Assembly: GCA_013420905.1 (NCBI GenBank)
Contig: JAAXNY010000001.1
Location: 310,001-374,000, forward strand
DNA length: 64,000 nucleotides
Direction: 5' to 3'
Source: Collybia mongolica
Taxonomy: Eukaryota; Basidiomycota; Agaricomycetes; Agaricales; Clitocybaceae
Program-made: the position numbers and the translations under genes
Part shown: positions 10,440 through 21,700 of the stretch, one piece after another
How the letters are laid out: every line of letters begins with the position of its first letter
Numbering within the stretch: the stretch's first letter is position 1
Notes under the pieces: model-generated
Seen by the model: only the letters and a program-made list of their open reading frames with translations
Told to the model about the DNA's origin: nothing
Database searches by the model: none

Positions 10440-11760
10440 GATCCTATACAAATATCCACCAATAAAAGGTGACAATATATATCTAGGCATTTTCCTTAAA
10501 AACAAGTCAGCTGGTAAAGTGGGGACTCAGACTCTCAGAGATGGACTGTGTGAAAAAATTAAGACACTTGAAAATGTAGATCCATATTTGTATGTTCCAA
10601 GTATACAACCAACTCAGTAGCTTCTCTGGGGACTTTATGCTGAGCTACATGAGCCACACAGACCACACAGACAAATGCAGATGTCTGCAGTCTGAGCTCA
10701 GACCCTGTTTGGCAGGGAGCCCTGCTTAATTGGCAGTCTGCATCTGAGCTGAGTCAGAGATAAGTCCATAAATCCATGCTGTTACTTGGATGCTCGGACC
10801 TAGCTTGGAACAACTCCTCATGAAGTCCATGCAGACTGTCCAGATTGCTTACTTAATCATAGTTACCATTGCTTATTTAATACACAAAAATGCAATATTT
10901 TGGAGAGTCAAATACAAGGCCTCAAGGTTACATGTCATGTGCATAAAGCATGCAGATTAACCATTTGGTAATATGAGCTTGTCAGTCCAAGGTGCTTGTT
11001 TTTATAATGACCCCTGCTGCCTACTCTTGGCCATTACTGGCAATGGCTGAATATTGTTGATAGATACTACATCACCTGTTAGCCTTGTTGTCAACCTCTA
11101 CCACTACATTCCCAGCTGCCCCACCCATCACCTCCCTGCCATATGATTGTTCACAATACTGCCAAGTACAATGCCAAGTCCCACTGCCATGGATACCACC
11201 ACCCTCTCTCATACCCACCCCTCTCAGTGAAAATAACAACTGCAAAATTGCAACAATAAGAGCTGCAGCAAGAACTACAGAGGCACCTGCCACATTACCA
11301 GAGACTGTCTGCCCACATCTGCTAGTGAGCAGCTAGCATGGTGGACATGGATGGTGCAGTGGTGTATTCCATAGGGTAGAACCATCACCTGGTGGCTGGG
11401 TGTGCACCCCTGGATGTGCTGTCTAGACCAAGTAGTGCCAATCACCCCTGTGCCCAAACCAGATGTGTGTAAGGTGAGTGCATATGTGCCTCACATCTAG
11501 TTGCTCAGATATACCTTGTTCTATTGTATATGCACCTATATGCTGCTGTATACCTTGAGACTACCTTGGTGTAATTCTATCTACCTTGTGATATGTTCTT
11601 ATTCCTTTTACAAATATTAGTTTACTTCTTACTAATACTTTACCCCTGTACTATTTGCACAGCTCTAGTAGGCTGATATAGACTTCTAGTACACCCACAG
11701 TATTTATCCAATGTACCTATTTATAGATTGGACTACCCAATTGTGTGATATAAGGAAGTA
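10440..11760. other. R-element body, non-coding
   Basis: CpG-poor repeat sequence found again in inverse orientation at about 51640-52860 and 56790-57850, and in direct orientation at 58302-58980 and 62458-63605. It contains short inverted segments such as the TCTGCAGTCTGAGCTCAGA-like words near 10680. Frames of 60-85 codons occur on both strands but are not conserved as proteins between copies. Confidence 0.6.
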
Positions 11761-12029
11761 ATATCAATGCAAATGCCTATAATAGAACCAAGTTCCCACA
11801 GTATTGAAATGTATATCAACTATTCAACATTTAACAAATTATTTCTAGCCTTGCATCCTGGGTTAATCAAGAACTTATTAGATATGCTAAAAATAGAAAT
11901 ATCATCATCAAAGACAAAGTTCAAACAAATGTACATATGCCTGTTGAGTGTTTTTTGTTGTATTATCACATACTATACTTAACCATACTCATATAGCTAG
12001 CTATTTTCAAGATATTGAGCATTATGGAT

Positions 12030-12970
12030 TCCAGGAGTGTCCACATTGACTTGTTTGGCTATGCTTATGGCCAAGTATATATAAATGTGATGTTAAAATA
12101 GATATAACAAGAGATTATGGAAAGGTACAAACAAATACAAATATACATTTCCTGGTGTACCCCTCCATCGGTCTAGGAGTAGTAGCAATTTCAATTGTCT
12201 CTGTTAGCCTTGTATTTGCTGAGATATGCATCATCTATATTGTGGGAACTTCATTAATATTGTTTGTTTGGCCAGATGTTGGCAAAGTAATATATAGATC
12301 ATACTCATTTGTAATATGTAGTAAGATATTTGTTGTTGATAATGTGATTTGGAAGGGTACAAACAAGTACAAATACATATAAACATACATATAAAGTATT
12401 CCTTTACAATGTCTAGTAGTAGCATGTCCATCAGCTTTGTATTTGCTGAGATAAGTATCATCTATATTGTGGGAAATTTCTTTAGTATTATTGTTTGTTT
12501 GGCCAGATGTGTGGTGAAATGATATACAGACAGTATTCATTTACAATATGTAGCAAGAAATTTGTTGTTGATGAGGTTTAGAAATGGAAATACAAATACA
12601 AACACATACAAACATATACATGAGGTACTACTTCACCATATCTAACACTAGCAATTTAAATTATATCCATAGGCCTTGTTGTTGCTGAGATATGCAATGA
12701 TTTATATTGTGGGAACTTTGATGTTATTGTTTGTTTGGGTAGCTGTGTGGCAAAGTCATATATAAACTTGATATTCATCTGTAACATGCTTATAGTAAGA
12801 GAGCTGCTTTTGATCATGATGTTTGAAGGTGTACAAATAATTGCAAATACATATAAATATCTACATTGGGTAGCCCCTCACCATATCTAGTAGTAGCAAT
12901 TTAAATTGCATCCATAGGTCTTGTCATTCTTGAGATATGCAATGTTTTGTATTGTGGGAAAAGTTTGACC
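12030..12970 (+). repeat. Tandem array of ~230-bp units inside R-element A
   Basis: Four to five diverged units, recognised by the recurring words TTGCTGAGATA..CAT, ATTGTGGGAA, TTGTTTGTTTGGCCAGATGT and ACAAA.ACAAATACA. Unit landmarks (TGTGGGAA or its cognate) fall near 12041, 12241, 12468, 12709 and 12952, so the period is 200-243 bp. Equivalent arrays are at about 49370-50110 (inverse) and 60190-61110 (direct). Units within a copy differ more than equivalent units between copies, so the array predates dispersal of the element. Confidence 0.65.
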
Positions 12971-12997
12971 CAAAGCAGAACAAGCCTCTTGTAATTG

Positions 12998-13055
12998 TGC
13001 TTATGTTTGTCAACTACGCTGTTAGCTCTAACAGTGTAGTTGACAAACGTAAGCA
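12998..13055. repeat. Near-perfect 28-bp-arm palindrome (hairpin)
   Basis: Two 28-bp arms separated by CT match at 26 of 28 positions. The left arm begins TGCTTATGTTTGTCAACTAC and ends CTGTTAG. Both mismatches are C/T or G/A changes at CpG sites. The palindrome is kept in R-element copies C (about 49255-49312) and D (about 61149-61206), though the loop and several bases differ between copies. Confidence 0.75.
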
Positions 13056-13404
13056 TGATTATGCAGTGGACAGTTATTAATTAATTCTTGAGATATCCCA
13101 AGAAAAAGACCAATTAACTCGAATTTATATTATTGAATGCAGCCCATGTTAGCAGTTGCCTTTTTTGCTCAAAATCCGCGCGTCGGCTAATTTTGATTCC
13201 CACAGTTAGAAAAATATTTCCACGACTACAAAGTCTTACTGATGTACTTCAAAATGTTTACTGATCATGTTCTAATGAAATCTCGGAACACTTCAAACTT
13301 ACTGACCGTGGGAAAAACAACACTGGATCTTGTTGGGTACGCTGAATTTTCCCCGCAAACCCAGGATGATGAACGAGTTACTTATGTAAACATAAGGACT
13401 CGTA

Positions 13405-13850
13405 ACACTTTCTATGGTGTTGTGGCCATCCTTGTTGATGCACAGACTCACAACGCCACTGTGAAGTATTGAGGAACAAGACATGGTAGGCATGAGATAT
13501 GCGTTTAGTAAGATGAGCTATAATTTTACTAACTCAAATAACACTATATGTGATTTCACTACTCTATGGGTGTCTTTTCCGACACTTGTTCAGAGATCCG
13601 TGGAGCTGCAATAGCAAAACCCTCTGCCCCAATATCCAACATTAGAACTCATCAAGTGACAATTAAGTGTATTGGAGTCGGAATTCCTCATTCCGACCCT
13701 TGCACTAGTGTCAAGATTTTGTGTTTTCCGCTCCCACATCAATAGTGCCTAACCATGGAGCATATCCATGGTTGAATTCTTAAGGATGCAAGACATCTCT
13801 CCTCTCCCTCAACAACTCAATCCTCGCAATCCTCAAGGCTAAATCCTCAG
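13405..13850. other. CpG-retaining sequence beyond the R-element, no clear gene
   Basis: After the R-element right end the base composition changes: CpG is present (for example CATTCCGACCC, GGAGTCGGAATTCC). A frame crossing from the element (13242-13472) stays open for 76 codons but straddles the element end, so it is not counted as a gene. Nothing else is recognised. Confidence 0.35.
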
Positions 13851-14737
13851 CATCAAAAGTCAATAAGCGTGGTGGCAAGGTCAAGTCAGGGTCAACTCCT
13901 GCCAAAAATAAAGTATTAGGTAGTTGCTGCTTCCTCTAGTAGGATGATTTCACTAATTGTATTACACCTGAAGCGGCACAGACCATGACCCTACAAGCTA
14001 AGCTGAAGAAACTACAAGGTACCTACATCCGATTTATTTCTTCTTCAATGTGCGCTCAACTTTGTCAATACCATCAGCCAAGAATGACGCCCTGCGCAAA
14101 TCCACCACTGCAAAAGAGATAACATTGGACTTGATACCACAGCCAGTGCGTGGCTCTAGCAGAAAGAAATTTAACTTACAGTTTGCAATGTGTTTAGAAG
14201 ATGACCAGGATTTATATACATCAATTTGTGTAAGTTTCATTTTTATTCACGGAATCTATCTGATTATCTATAGCATTCTGTTCATGAATTGACTGCCACA
14301 GCAGGGATTGATTACACCCTTTCATGGCACCAACAATCCAAACCAATAATAGCCCGAATAATTGCTGTAGTAAGTCTCCTGTTATTTACCCTCCCTTTGA
14401 CTAACAAAGTTGTCAGGCTCGAAAGCACCATGAGTACCTGAACCGATTTGCCCATGGCTGGCCCGTCGAGGAATTTATAAAATACAACCTCAAAAACAGG
14501 CGCGCCTATGCTTGTTGTTGCAGATATCTACCACCACCCTCAACACTCGCCAATAACACAGATGATGATGATTGAGAAATGGAAGCAGATGAGGATGGAA
14601 GTGAACACGGCGAGAGTGATGACATGGACACAGCCATAGGAAATGGGGACTGAGAGGATGGGGATGAGGGCAAGGGCAATGAGGATGGGGATGAGGACAT
14701 GACAGGTGAATCAGACCTAGAAGAGGAGAACTTCTGA
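13850..14737 (+). pseudogene. Hypothetical protein relic with acidic C-terminal tail
   Basis: At least three exons join in frame. One ends at about 14229 (...QDLYTSIC) before GTAAGT, the next runs about 14275-14369 (HSVHELTATAGIDYTLSWHQ...) and the last resumes after TTGTCAG near 14417 (ARKHHEYLNRFAHGWPVEEF). The C-terminus is a long Asp/Glu tail. It is interrupted by TGA in a run of Asp codons (about 14572) and again near 14650, then ends at 14737. The body, with a WPVEEFIKYNL-type motif before an acidic tail, resembles unnamed basidiomycete proteins. Function unknown. The upstream region (Lys/Ser-rich, about 13850-13920) is broken by stops. Probably a decayed gene. Confidence 0.4.
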
Positions 14738-14819
14738 GTAGGAGAATTTTCCAAAATCTTCTAATTGATAAACCATACAGATACCATATTTTTTTCATAT
14801 ATAATTGGATTTTTTTGGC

Positions 14820-15548
14820 ACTCTAGCGGATGACTTTCATTTAGAAAAGGCTATATTTTAGGCAATATAATTATTGCATTCAGTGGATGAATGTTTCTTG
14901 CTCCCCAGTCTGAAAAATCGCCCAAAAATTGTTGAAAATCATCCAAACTCAAGGGTATGAAATTCATTATGAGCAAGGGGATGAATTGAGAGCCATAGAA
15001 TTAATCCAGTTATGGTGAAGAATTCATCCAGAGATACTGTAGCTAATCCCACCTTTAAAAGTATGAATTTCATTCTAAGACAAGGGATGAATAAAAGCCA
15101 TTTATTTAATCCAGTTTTGGTGAAGAATTCATCCAGAGATATTTTAACTAATCCCACCTTTAGAAGTATGAAATTCATTCTGAGGAAAAGGATGAATAAA
15201 AGCCATTTATTTAATCCAGCTTTGGTGAAGAATTTATCCTGGGATAACATGGTTAATATTGCCTTTAGAGGTATGAAATTCATCCAGGGTATGATTAGTG
15301 GATGAATCTAAAGGTGCTGACTTGGGACATTCTATGGCTTGAATTCAGCCAATAAATTACATACTTTCAAGGGGGAAAATCATCCCTTTTTACCTACCCT
15401 AAGGGTTGAATTTCCCAATATTTGTAAATGAAATTCATTATATTTCTGTTGTTACCATGGGATGAAATTTATACTTTATAAAGATGACTTCCCACTGTTT
15501 AAGTAAGGAAAGGGGGGTTGTAAATTCATCCTCTATGGAGCTCACAGT
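14820..15548. repeat. Repeat with GATGAAATTCAT words and a 105-bp tandem array
   Basis: At 14955-15290 a unit of 105-106 bp beginning GTATGAAATTCATT is repeated three times plus a partial fourth (units at 14955, 15061, 15166, 15271). The open frames on both strands here are artefacts of the array. The flanks are dense in GGATGAA/TTCATCC words in both orientations. Similar word-rich sequence occurs inside the CACTA-like insertion (53890-54420 and 56400-56760). The right edge has a CACAGTG end (about 15539-15547), but no matching left terminus could be confirmed. Confidence 0.6.
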
Positions 15549-16680
15549 GACTAGTTACATAATAGACTTTAACTTGTGATTATCATGTGCAATTCACTAA
15601 GACCTTTGTGATAACACTGTCAATCAAATAAAAAGCCAACATAGATTAACCAGAGATAAACATCAGGCATCCCAATATGGATGGACCTTTCTGAGTCTGG
15701 AATCATATGTGAGCCATTCCATTTTAGACAGTCATGACTCTCAGTAAAAAGCAGAAGTCAATCTGTGGTCAGTGAACAGTCAGCTTTTAGTCAGATTCAG
15801 ACTTAGGACTGACTAATATGTGTTTTGAGACATTTCACCAACTAGCTCTAGTCATTTAATGGTTGCATTTAGTCAACCCCTAGTCAGTGACAGGTCAGTC
15901 AATGCACATCAGTTATTATTTAAATTCTCAGTCATTGGTTAGTCAATTCTGGGTCAGTATTCAATCAATTAATGTTGGCCAGTGGTTATTCTATTGTATT
16001 ATTACTAGTACAAAGGAGTCAGTCTAGCTACACCACCATAACACCTTAAAATTGGTCCTCCTACTGTTTCCCCTGGGTTTTTGATGGTATAGTTGAAGGA
16101 CAGTGTTTATTAGTGGTTGCAGTGAGGGCTTAATGAAGCTGTTGCAACAAAAGCCTTAGTGTCTGTCTGAACAATAAAGTTGTCTAGAGACTCACATTAT
16201 ACATTGAATGCCTGATTCTAAATGAGTTTGGGGTGTGATAACTGTATCTATTAGAGAACAGGATGAGTAATGTGGCTTAGGTATGGTGGTGCAGCAGCAG
16301 AGAGGAGCAAAGCAAGTAGCATAGCACAAGGAAGGAAAGGGAAGCCATGACACAGCAGCTGGAGCTGTTCAGGGCAGGTCTTACAAACTTAAAAGAAAAA
16401 AAAACCCCTATTTTCATAAGCCAGTAACCAAGAACCCTTGTTCATGTAAGCAGAAAACCAAAAACAAGGAAAGATTTCTCAAAACTCTTGGCAGTTTATT
16501 TTGGCTTGGTAAAAACACAAGCCTGACTATTGCCTGACCTCAGAATGACATCCAGACCAGGGCCAGACCTGTGTGCCACTTAATGCTGACTAGCCTTTTT
16601 ACTGAGCATGACTTGTCATCAAAAAATGATCAAGCCACTTTGATGACTGTCACCTTAAAGTCATGACTGGCCAACACTGT
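15549..16680. other. AT-rich, CpG-poor sequence with a GTCA-word cluster
   Basis: No coding frame is supported. Between about 15727 and 15965 the word GTCA occurs about 13 times on the + strand at irregular 10-30 bp spacing. More GTCA/TGAC words lie at 16585-16675. Subterminal regions of some DNA transposons look like this, but no ends were identified. Confidence 0.35.
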
Positions 16681-16967
16681 GCTATGACCACATGGTGCAA
16701 ATTTCCTTGGAAAAAAGTACCTGTCTATATCTTTGTACAACTTATGGGTGGCCTTGTGGGAGCAGCAATCATCTATGCAAACTATTTCCATGCCATTGAT
16801 ATCTTCAAAGGAGGTTGGGGAGTCCGAACCAGCAAAACTGCCAACCTGTTCTCCACTTTCACTGTAAGCCGTATGTTTGCAGTTCCCTTCTTCTTATGCC
16901 TCAGGTTTCATTCAGCTTGATTATATCACTAACATTTCTTGCTTTTTTTCCAAATTTCTGGCCACAG
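16681..16967 (+). pseudogene. Aquaporin fragment, middle exons, CpG-decayed
   Basis: Collinear with 2530-2816 of the aquaporin at 1985, covering most of exon 4 ([32 protein letters not shown]), its intron, and the start of exon 5. Nine of the ten CpG sites present in the 1985 copy over this span are TpG or CpA here. One of these changes creates a stop (CTCGAT to CTTGAT in the exon-5 start). The match ends exactly at CTGGCCACAG (16967), and its continuation reappears at 23153. Confidence 0.85.
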
Positions 16968-16983
16968 TAGGATGAAGTCATTT

Positions 16984-17164
16984 TAGCAGAATTGCAAGTG
17001 GAAATTTTTCATTTAGGACAGAAATGTGATTTACTATATTGGAAGAAAAGGCAACTACCTATCAGCCATTTGTGCAGGCACAAAATTATATATGTATAAA
17101 ATAATGCATGTACACCCCAATCTTTTGTAACATATAGGGATTAAGATTTAATCCTTCTTGCTCT
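16984..17164 (+). repeat. Distal upstream segment of the FunK1 duplication unit (with 18429-18776)
   Basis: This segment matches 46025-46203, upstream of FunK1 copy 3. The match resumes at 18429 after an insertion. CpG sites in the copy-3 version (for example GCGAGTG, AACGCATG) are TpG or CpA here, so this part lies in the CpG-decayed compartment. Confidence 0.6.
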
Positions 17165-17394
17165 GTCAGAAATTTCTGGATTGAGTCACAAGGGCTTACA
17201 AAGCCTTGTAAGTATATAAGCAGATTGGTAGCTTATAAGGGGTTATAAGTGAGACAATTCTTTGCAAGGGACATTGCAATCTTATCTTACAAGAATAACT
17301 ATAAGTTGATTTGACCATCAAAAGGAGTAATCCAACTTTTATCAAATTAGTAATCTTAATTCCTGCCATTCATGGTTAGCTGTTGACTGTTTAA

Positions 17395-17505
17395 TTTGTT
17401 GCTATTACCTGGATTTGAACCCACAACCTTGTAAGAGCCAAGGTAATTCTGCCAAGACTTACCCATTTTTTATGACATTCATTACCATTGCACTATATAG
17501 GCAAT
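17395..17505 (-). other. tRNA-like pol III box remnant
   Basis: On the minus strand an A-box-like TAGTGCAATGG (near 17497) is followed about 80 nt later by a perfect B-box core GGTTCAAATCC (near 17410). The T-arm has two mismatches and the acceptor stem pairs poorly, so this is not a working tRNA gene. A tRNA pseudogene or a SINE head are the plausible readings. Confidence 0.3.
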
Positions 17506-17855
17506 TTTCTTATTAGATATACATAGACCACTATATATCCCTACTTTCTTAGTAGGTAGCACTCAAAAGAGTCAGGCCACTGCTCAGATGTGTGCACCCA
17601 GGTTCCTCAATCACAGAAATAGTAGCAATAGAGAAAAATATTGATTTTGGTTAGTATAGATAAAACTTAGTGGGGGGGGTGAAACTAATCCAGCTGTAAT
17701 ATCCCACTGCTCAACAAGGTAGGCATGGCTGCCCTTTTTGAATGCCGAGTTGCTCAAGTTCCAGGGATCAACTTGACAGGGGTTGTCTTGGCATTGGTGG
17801 GCAGGGCATTGTCAGATTGACATTGGATGTTCACTCTCCTCTCACCTGCCCCCTG

Positions 17856-18023
17856 TTAGATTTAGAATCACGTGACTTCTTGTCTCACGTGCTCAATGCC
17901 ACATCACTGAGCTACCTAGACTAGACTTAACTTTACTGTTGCCAATACAACTGTTGTGGTCATTCTGGTGCTTCATCTGGACACTTCTGGAACATCTCTC
18001 TTCTTTGGTCTTTCTCATTCTAA
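17856..18023. mobile_element. ~168-bp MITE (copy 1)
   Basis: About 168 bp with imperfect ends TTAGATTTAG and CATTCTAA. A second copy, in opposite orientation, is at 52895-53064 with 5-bp ATAGG duplications. The copies align over their whole length, including a word-for-word match around ACACTTCTGGAAC. This copy keeps more CpG (TCACGTG) than the other. Confidence 0.55.
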
Positions 18024-18587
18024 CACCCCCACCACAAGCCATGGCCCCAAACATTGTGTTTGGGGCCCTCTGCTCAATGCATGTGCTGTGAACCAAGGCC
18101 CTGAACATTGCTTTTGGGGCCCTCTCCTCTCACTGTTTAGTACTGGCAATGAAATAACAAAATTAATTCTGAGTCGATATATATTGACTTATACATTATT
18201 CCCTCCCCATCTTCTTGTGGTCCAGTAGTGTGTGACATTGCAAAGTGGGATGAAGTTATTGAGCAGTTCAAGTGGTGTCAATCCCCCCATCAAAGTAGTG
18301 ATCTCTGTGTTCTCACAATCAGATAACAAGCAAAATGATGTGCTTGCAACCGACATCTCATGCTTGTAAGGCAATCATGATCTGATTGTAATTCACACGC
18401 CTTACAAGGGGCAAAATAAATTTCCGACTTTCCCCAGGTATCCCGCCTCCACGAGTGAATCAGTATACTCTCGAGCACAACCACATAAAGAACGACTTAA
18501 TGGCTCTTGACAGGGTCAACTGTGGTTGCCTTAAGTTGCTCATGTATCGCCATAATCACCTAGAGCTAATAGATGTTGGTCTGCGGT

Positions 18588-18593
18588 CACGTG
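18588..18593 (+). promoter_or_regulatory. Conserved CACGTG (E-box) upstream of FunK1 copy 1
   Basis: CACGTG in the context GCGGTCACGTG lies ~185 bp upstream of the start codon. The same GGTCACGTG context recurs before copies 2 and 3 although the surrounding sequence has diverged. A bHLH-type binding site is a reasonable reading. Function is inferred. Confidence 0.35.
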
Positions 18594-18776
18594 GTGGATT
18601 GTTGACGTGTTGTTTACGTGTTTGGCCTCTTGGCTTTGTTCGCGGTCCTGTAACTTGCCTGTAACTGGAAATTCTTCTCAAAACGTCAAACTCGTGTTCC
18701 AGCATTTCTCGTAGTTTGCCGGTATCCGGAAATCCATCGATATAGCCAACGTAAGTTATCCTTATGAGCGTCCACC

Positions 18777-21700
18777 ATGACTAGTAATTCATACGATCAT
18801 CCCCTCAACGCCAATGCGCCACCTCAGCCCCCTGATACAGCGCCCAGAAAGGGAAGAACATACAACATCACAGGCTCACGAACTAGCGCCGCAGAAGTCG
18901 AAAAAATGGTCAAGAACGATATCTCCGGTGGAAACCTACATCTTGCGAAAACCGAGGATTTCCTGGCCAGGCTGTTTCCTGTTGACGCCTCCGTCATTGA
19001 CAGAACATACGAAAAGTTAGTTGCTAGTAATGACTACGATGTCGCAAAAAAGGAGTGGAAGGGTCTGCCGACAGCCGCAAAGAAAGAAAGTCTTTACTAT
19101 GTGCCATTTGTGGAAACTGCGGAATCCATCAGATTGGCGAACACAACTTCCGACCAGATTACGCTCAGCTGCAGGTGGATCGACAGGAACAGCAAGGCTC
19201 CAAAGTCGCGCGACAAAGATGCATCAGTCATACGGCCTGACATTTTATGCATCCTTGAAATGGGAGAAGAGGAGCAAGAGAAATGGGAGGCACTCACAAA
19301 TACTAAGCCGGAAAAAAAGGAGGAGGTGAAAGAGGTAGAGAGGGAGACAGAAGGCAAAGTGGAGACGAAAAGCGCAGCGACGGAAAGTGAAGAGACAAAA
19401 AGCAAAGACGAGGAAGGCAAAGAGGGGCAACAAGGCAAAGAAAAGGAGGATAAGGTCGGTATGGTCTTTTCTTTGCCCAAACCACGCTCACACCTTGACA
19501 GAGCAAGCAAGATAAAGCAATGACCGCATGGTGGCTTCGAGTCAATGTCCCAATCGAGATAAAGCCAAAACAGAGTCAAGACGCATTGAAGCATGTTGAA
19601 CAGCTGCTTGGTTATATGCGGCAAGTCCTTAGAGAGCAAGCTGATCGACGTTTCGTCCCAGGGCTTCTGCTATCTCGCACTGGGCTCCAAGTGTGGCTTT
19701 GTGATAGATCGGGCGTGCTCGGAACGCAGAAGACAATCGATATACACAAGGTATGAGTAGGTCAACGTTCAACACCATACAATATTCAATCGATTGATCC
19801 AGGACCCGAAAAGTTTCATCCGGATTATTTTAGCATGCTCGCTACTGCCACCTGAACGCCTGGGCTGGGATCCAACGATGAGGCTCTGTCGCCAACCGAT
19901 CAATCCTCAGTCTCCAGAATTCATACATTCCTACGATCCATCCGTTAAATTATCTGACTATCACAACTCCGTCTACGACACGAATTGGGTCATTGAGATG
20001 CCTTCAAAGGTTGAACCTAATAAACGTGAGGAATACATCACTGTCCGCGCACTCAGTATGGTGAGGGCCGAATGTATGTCTGGACGTGCAACGATTGTCT
20101 GGGCTGTTATCAAAGTCGACGATATGAAATTCAAAGCTCCTCCTCACAAAGTGAGTCATTGTAGGACAACACCGGCGCAGATACTTACTATGCTTGAAGA
20201 TCTATGTGTTAAAGCAATGTTGGCGCCCCACAGCAGGAAAACATGAAGGGGATTTCTTTCCAGATGAGTCTAAAACACGGGACGTTCATCTTGGGAGGAT
20301 CCATTCGTACGAGGACGTCCACCACAATGGGGATGTGATTGATACGCAAAATTTTATTCGCCAAGACCTGGATCATTTCCTACCCGCTGTGGCCGATGTC
20401 AACGCTAATGGCAAAAGGATGAACGAGGCTCTTGAAAAAGCCGAAAAGAAGGAAGTATATTTAGACATTGCCTTGACCAGCGATCACGTGCGCGTCGTTG
20501 CAAGCACCCGAGATTCGAGTCCTACCTGGCGAACGTTTGCACGAATGTTATTAGAAGATTATGGCTGGCCGATGAAAAATTTTAGGGACTTACCTGAGTT
20601 AATGACTGTATCAGAGCAACTTCTCACCAGTGAGTTTCCGATTGCTCACTACCCACTTGTAACATTAATAAGATGTTTTATATCACCAGCACATCAATTG
20701 CTTCATTTCCTCGGCACACTCCATCGGGATATCAGTTCAGGGAATGCACTCATCTGCCTGTCAAACATCGACCGCGTCATTAAAATTGAAGGACGATTGA
20801 TCGATCTGGACTATGCCAAACATGTTGATCACTTCATCCCTCCTTTACTTCGCCAGGTCAAACAGGTGGACAAATTACTATCCAAGAACCCTCTAAAACT
20901 AGATTTGGCACGGGAAATTTTTGAGGAGCAGGCTGAAGTAAAGATGTCCGATGAAGTCATCGATGCACTCGGTAGCAACTACATTAGCTCCATATACGTA
21001 GCTGAAATATTAAACTACAAACCACACTTACGAGGCACAAAGGTTCGGATCATCTTGTGGCCGATTATGCACTATGCTCACAGTTCACTAGCTATCCGGA
21101 CGCGACATTGGTCTGCTAGACGAGGTAAATGCGACATGTTTTACCATACGTTACACTAGCTCATTGAAATTTCAGGATCAATACCTGCCCGATTTTTCCA
21201 AGAGAGTTGCTCAGAACTGTCAACGAAGTGTAAGCCTTTTCTTATCCATTTGTGTACCACTAATCACCGCCTACCCTCAGGCAACCCTTCCGTATGCAAG
21301 CGCAGAAATCCTATCAGATTATCACATTTTCGGCAAGAAAGACACTGAAGTTGTTATTCACAATGCGGTGCATGATCTAGAGGCATTCTTTTGGGTCCTT
21401 GTGTCTATCTGTATAACAAGGGGTGGCCCAGGGGGGAAGCGCCGCGACGAGCTAAGGCCTGGCACCCTAGCTACCCCAGATACCGAGAGGCTCTTCCTCG
21501 TTGTAGATTGCTTCTTTTACACGGAGAGCGTTCACCGCCTGGAACACAACAAGCGCAAGCTATTCATCAAGAATCAATTTGAGGAGTATGTTCTACCGCA
21601 AGTTCACCCCTACTTCGAGCCCTTGAAGCCTTTGCTCGTGAGGTGGTGGAAAATCCTCCGAATTGCATATCGATATCCCGAATTTGAGGCAATACACGAC

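Larger units (their letters stand above)
8073..13402 (+). mobile_element. R-element copy A (carries Tc1 copy 2)
   Basis: A large repeat whose copies recur at 48908-53828 (-), 53829-58300 (-), 58301-61552 (+) and 61710-64000 (+). It is bounded by TA at 8071-8072 and 13403-13404. The left end begins CTTGAGGTAGAGGGCC, then has TA and CGAGTCCTTATGTTT at 8103. The right end is AAACATAAGGACTCG, the inverted complement of the inner left motif. Without the 1.6-kb Tc1 insertion it is about 3.7 kb. It contains an array of ~230-bp units (12030-12970), a 28-bp-arm hairpin (12998-13055) and no recognisable transposase. CpG is strongly depleted except near the right end. The outer 28 bp read as integrase sequence here, so where the element truly starts (8073 or 8103) is unsettled. 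Confidence 0.7.
17165..18428. mobile_element. 1,264-bp insertion with short TIRs in the FunK1 upstream region
   Basis: Absent from the otherwise matching upstream region of FunK1 copy 3, where the empty site is TTGCTCT/CCAGG at about 46204. The ends are GTCAGAAATTT (17165-17175) and the inverted AAATTTCCGAC (18418-18428), 10 of 11 positions matching. A target duplication is unclear (TCT versus TTT). It holds a MITE (17856-18023), a duplicated AACATTG..TTTGGGGCCCTCT motif (18045-18125) and tRNA-like boxes (17395-17505), but no transposase. Class unknown. Confidence 0.5.

Noticed and set aside
13242..13472. 76-codon frame across the R-element right end
   Set aside because: It straddles the element terminus and the part outside the element is not shared by copies C and D, so the whole frame is not one gene. 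The inside part is kept as a finding only.
14490..15305. Pro/Ser/His-rich minus frames and ILL-rich frames (14490-15305)
   Set aside because: The first is antisense to an acidic tail, the others are generated by the 105-bp tandem array.
19097..19639. 180-codon minus-strand frame rich in Ser/Leu
   Set aside because: Lies antisense to exons 1-2 of the intact FunK1 gene over its Glu/Lys-rich linker; equivalent antisense frames appear in the other copies. A compositional shadow.
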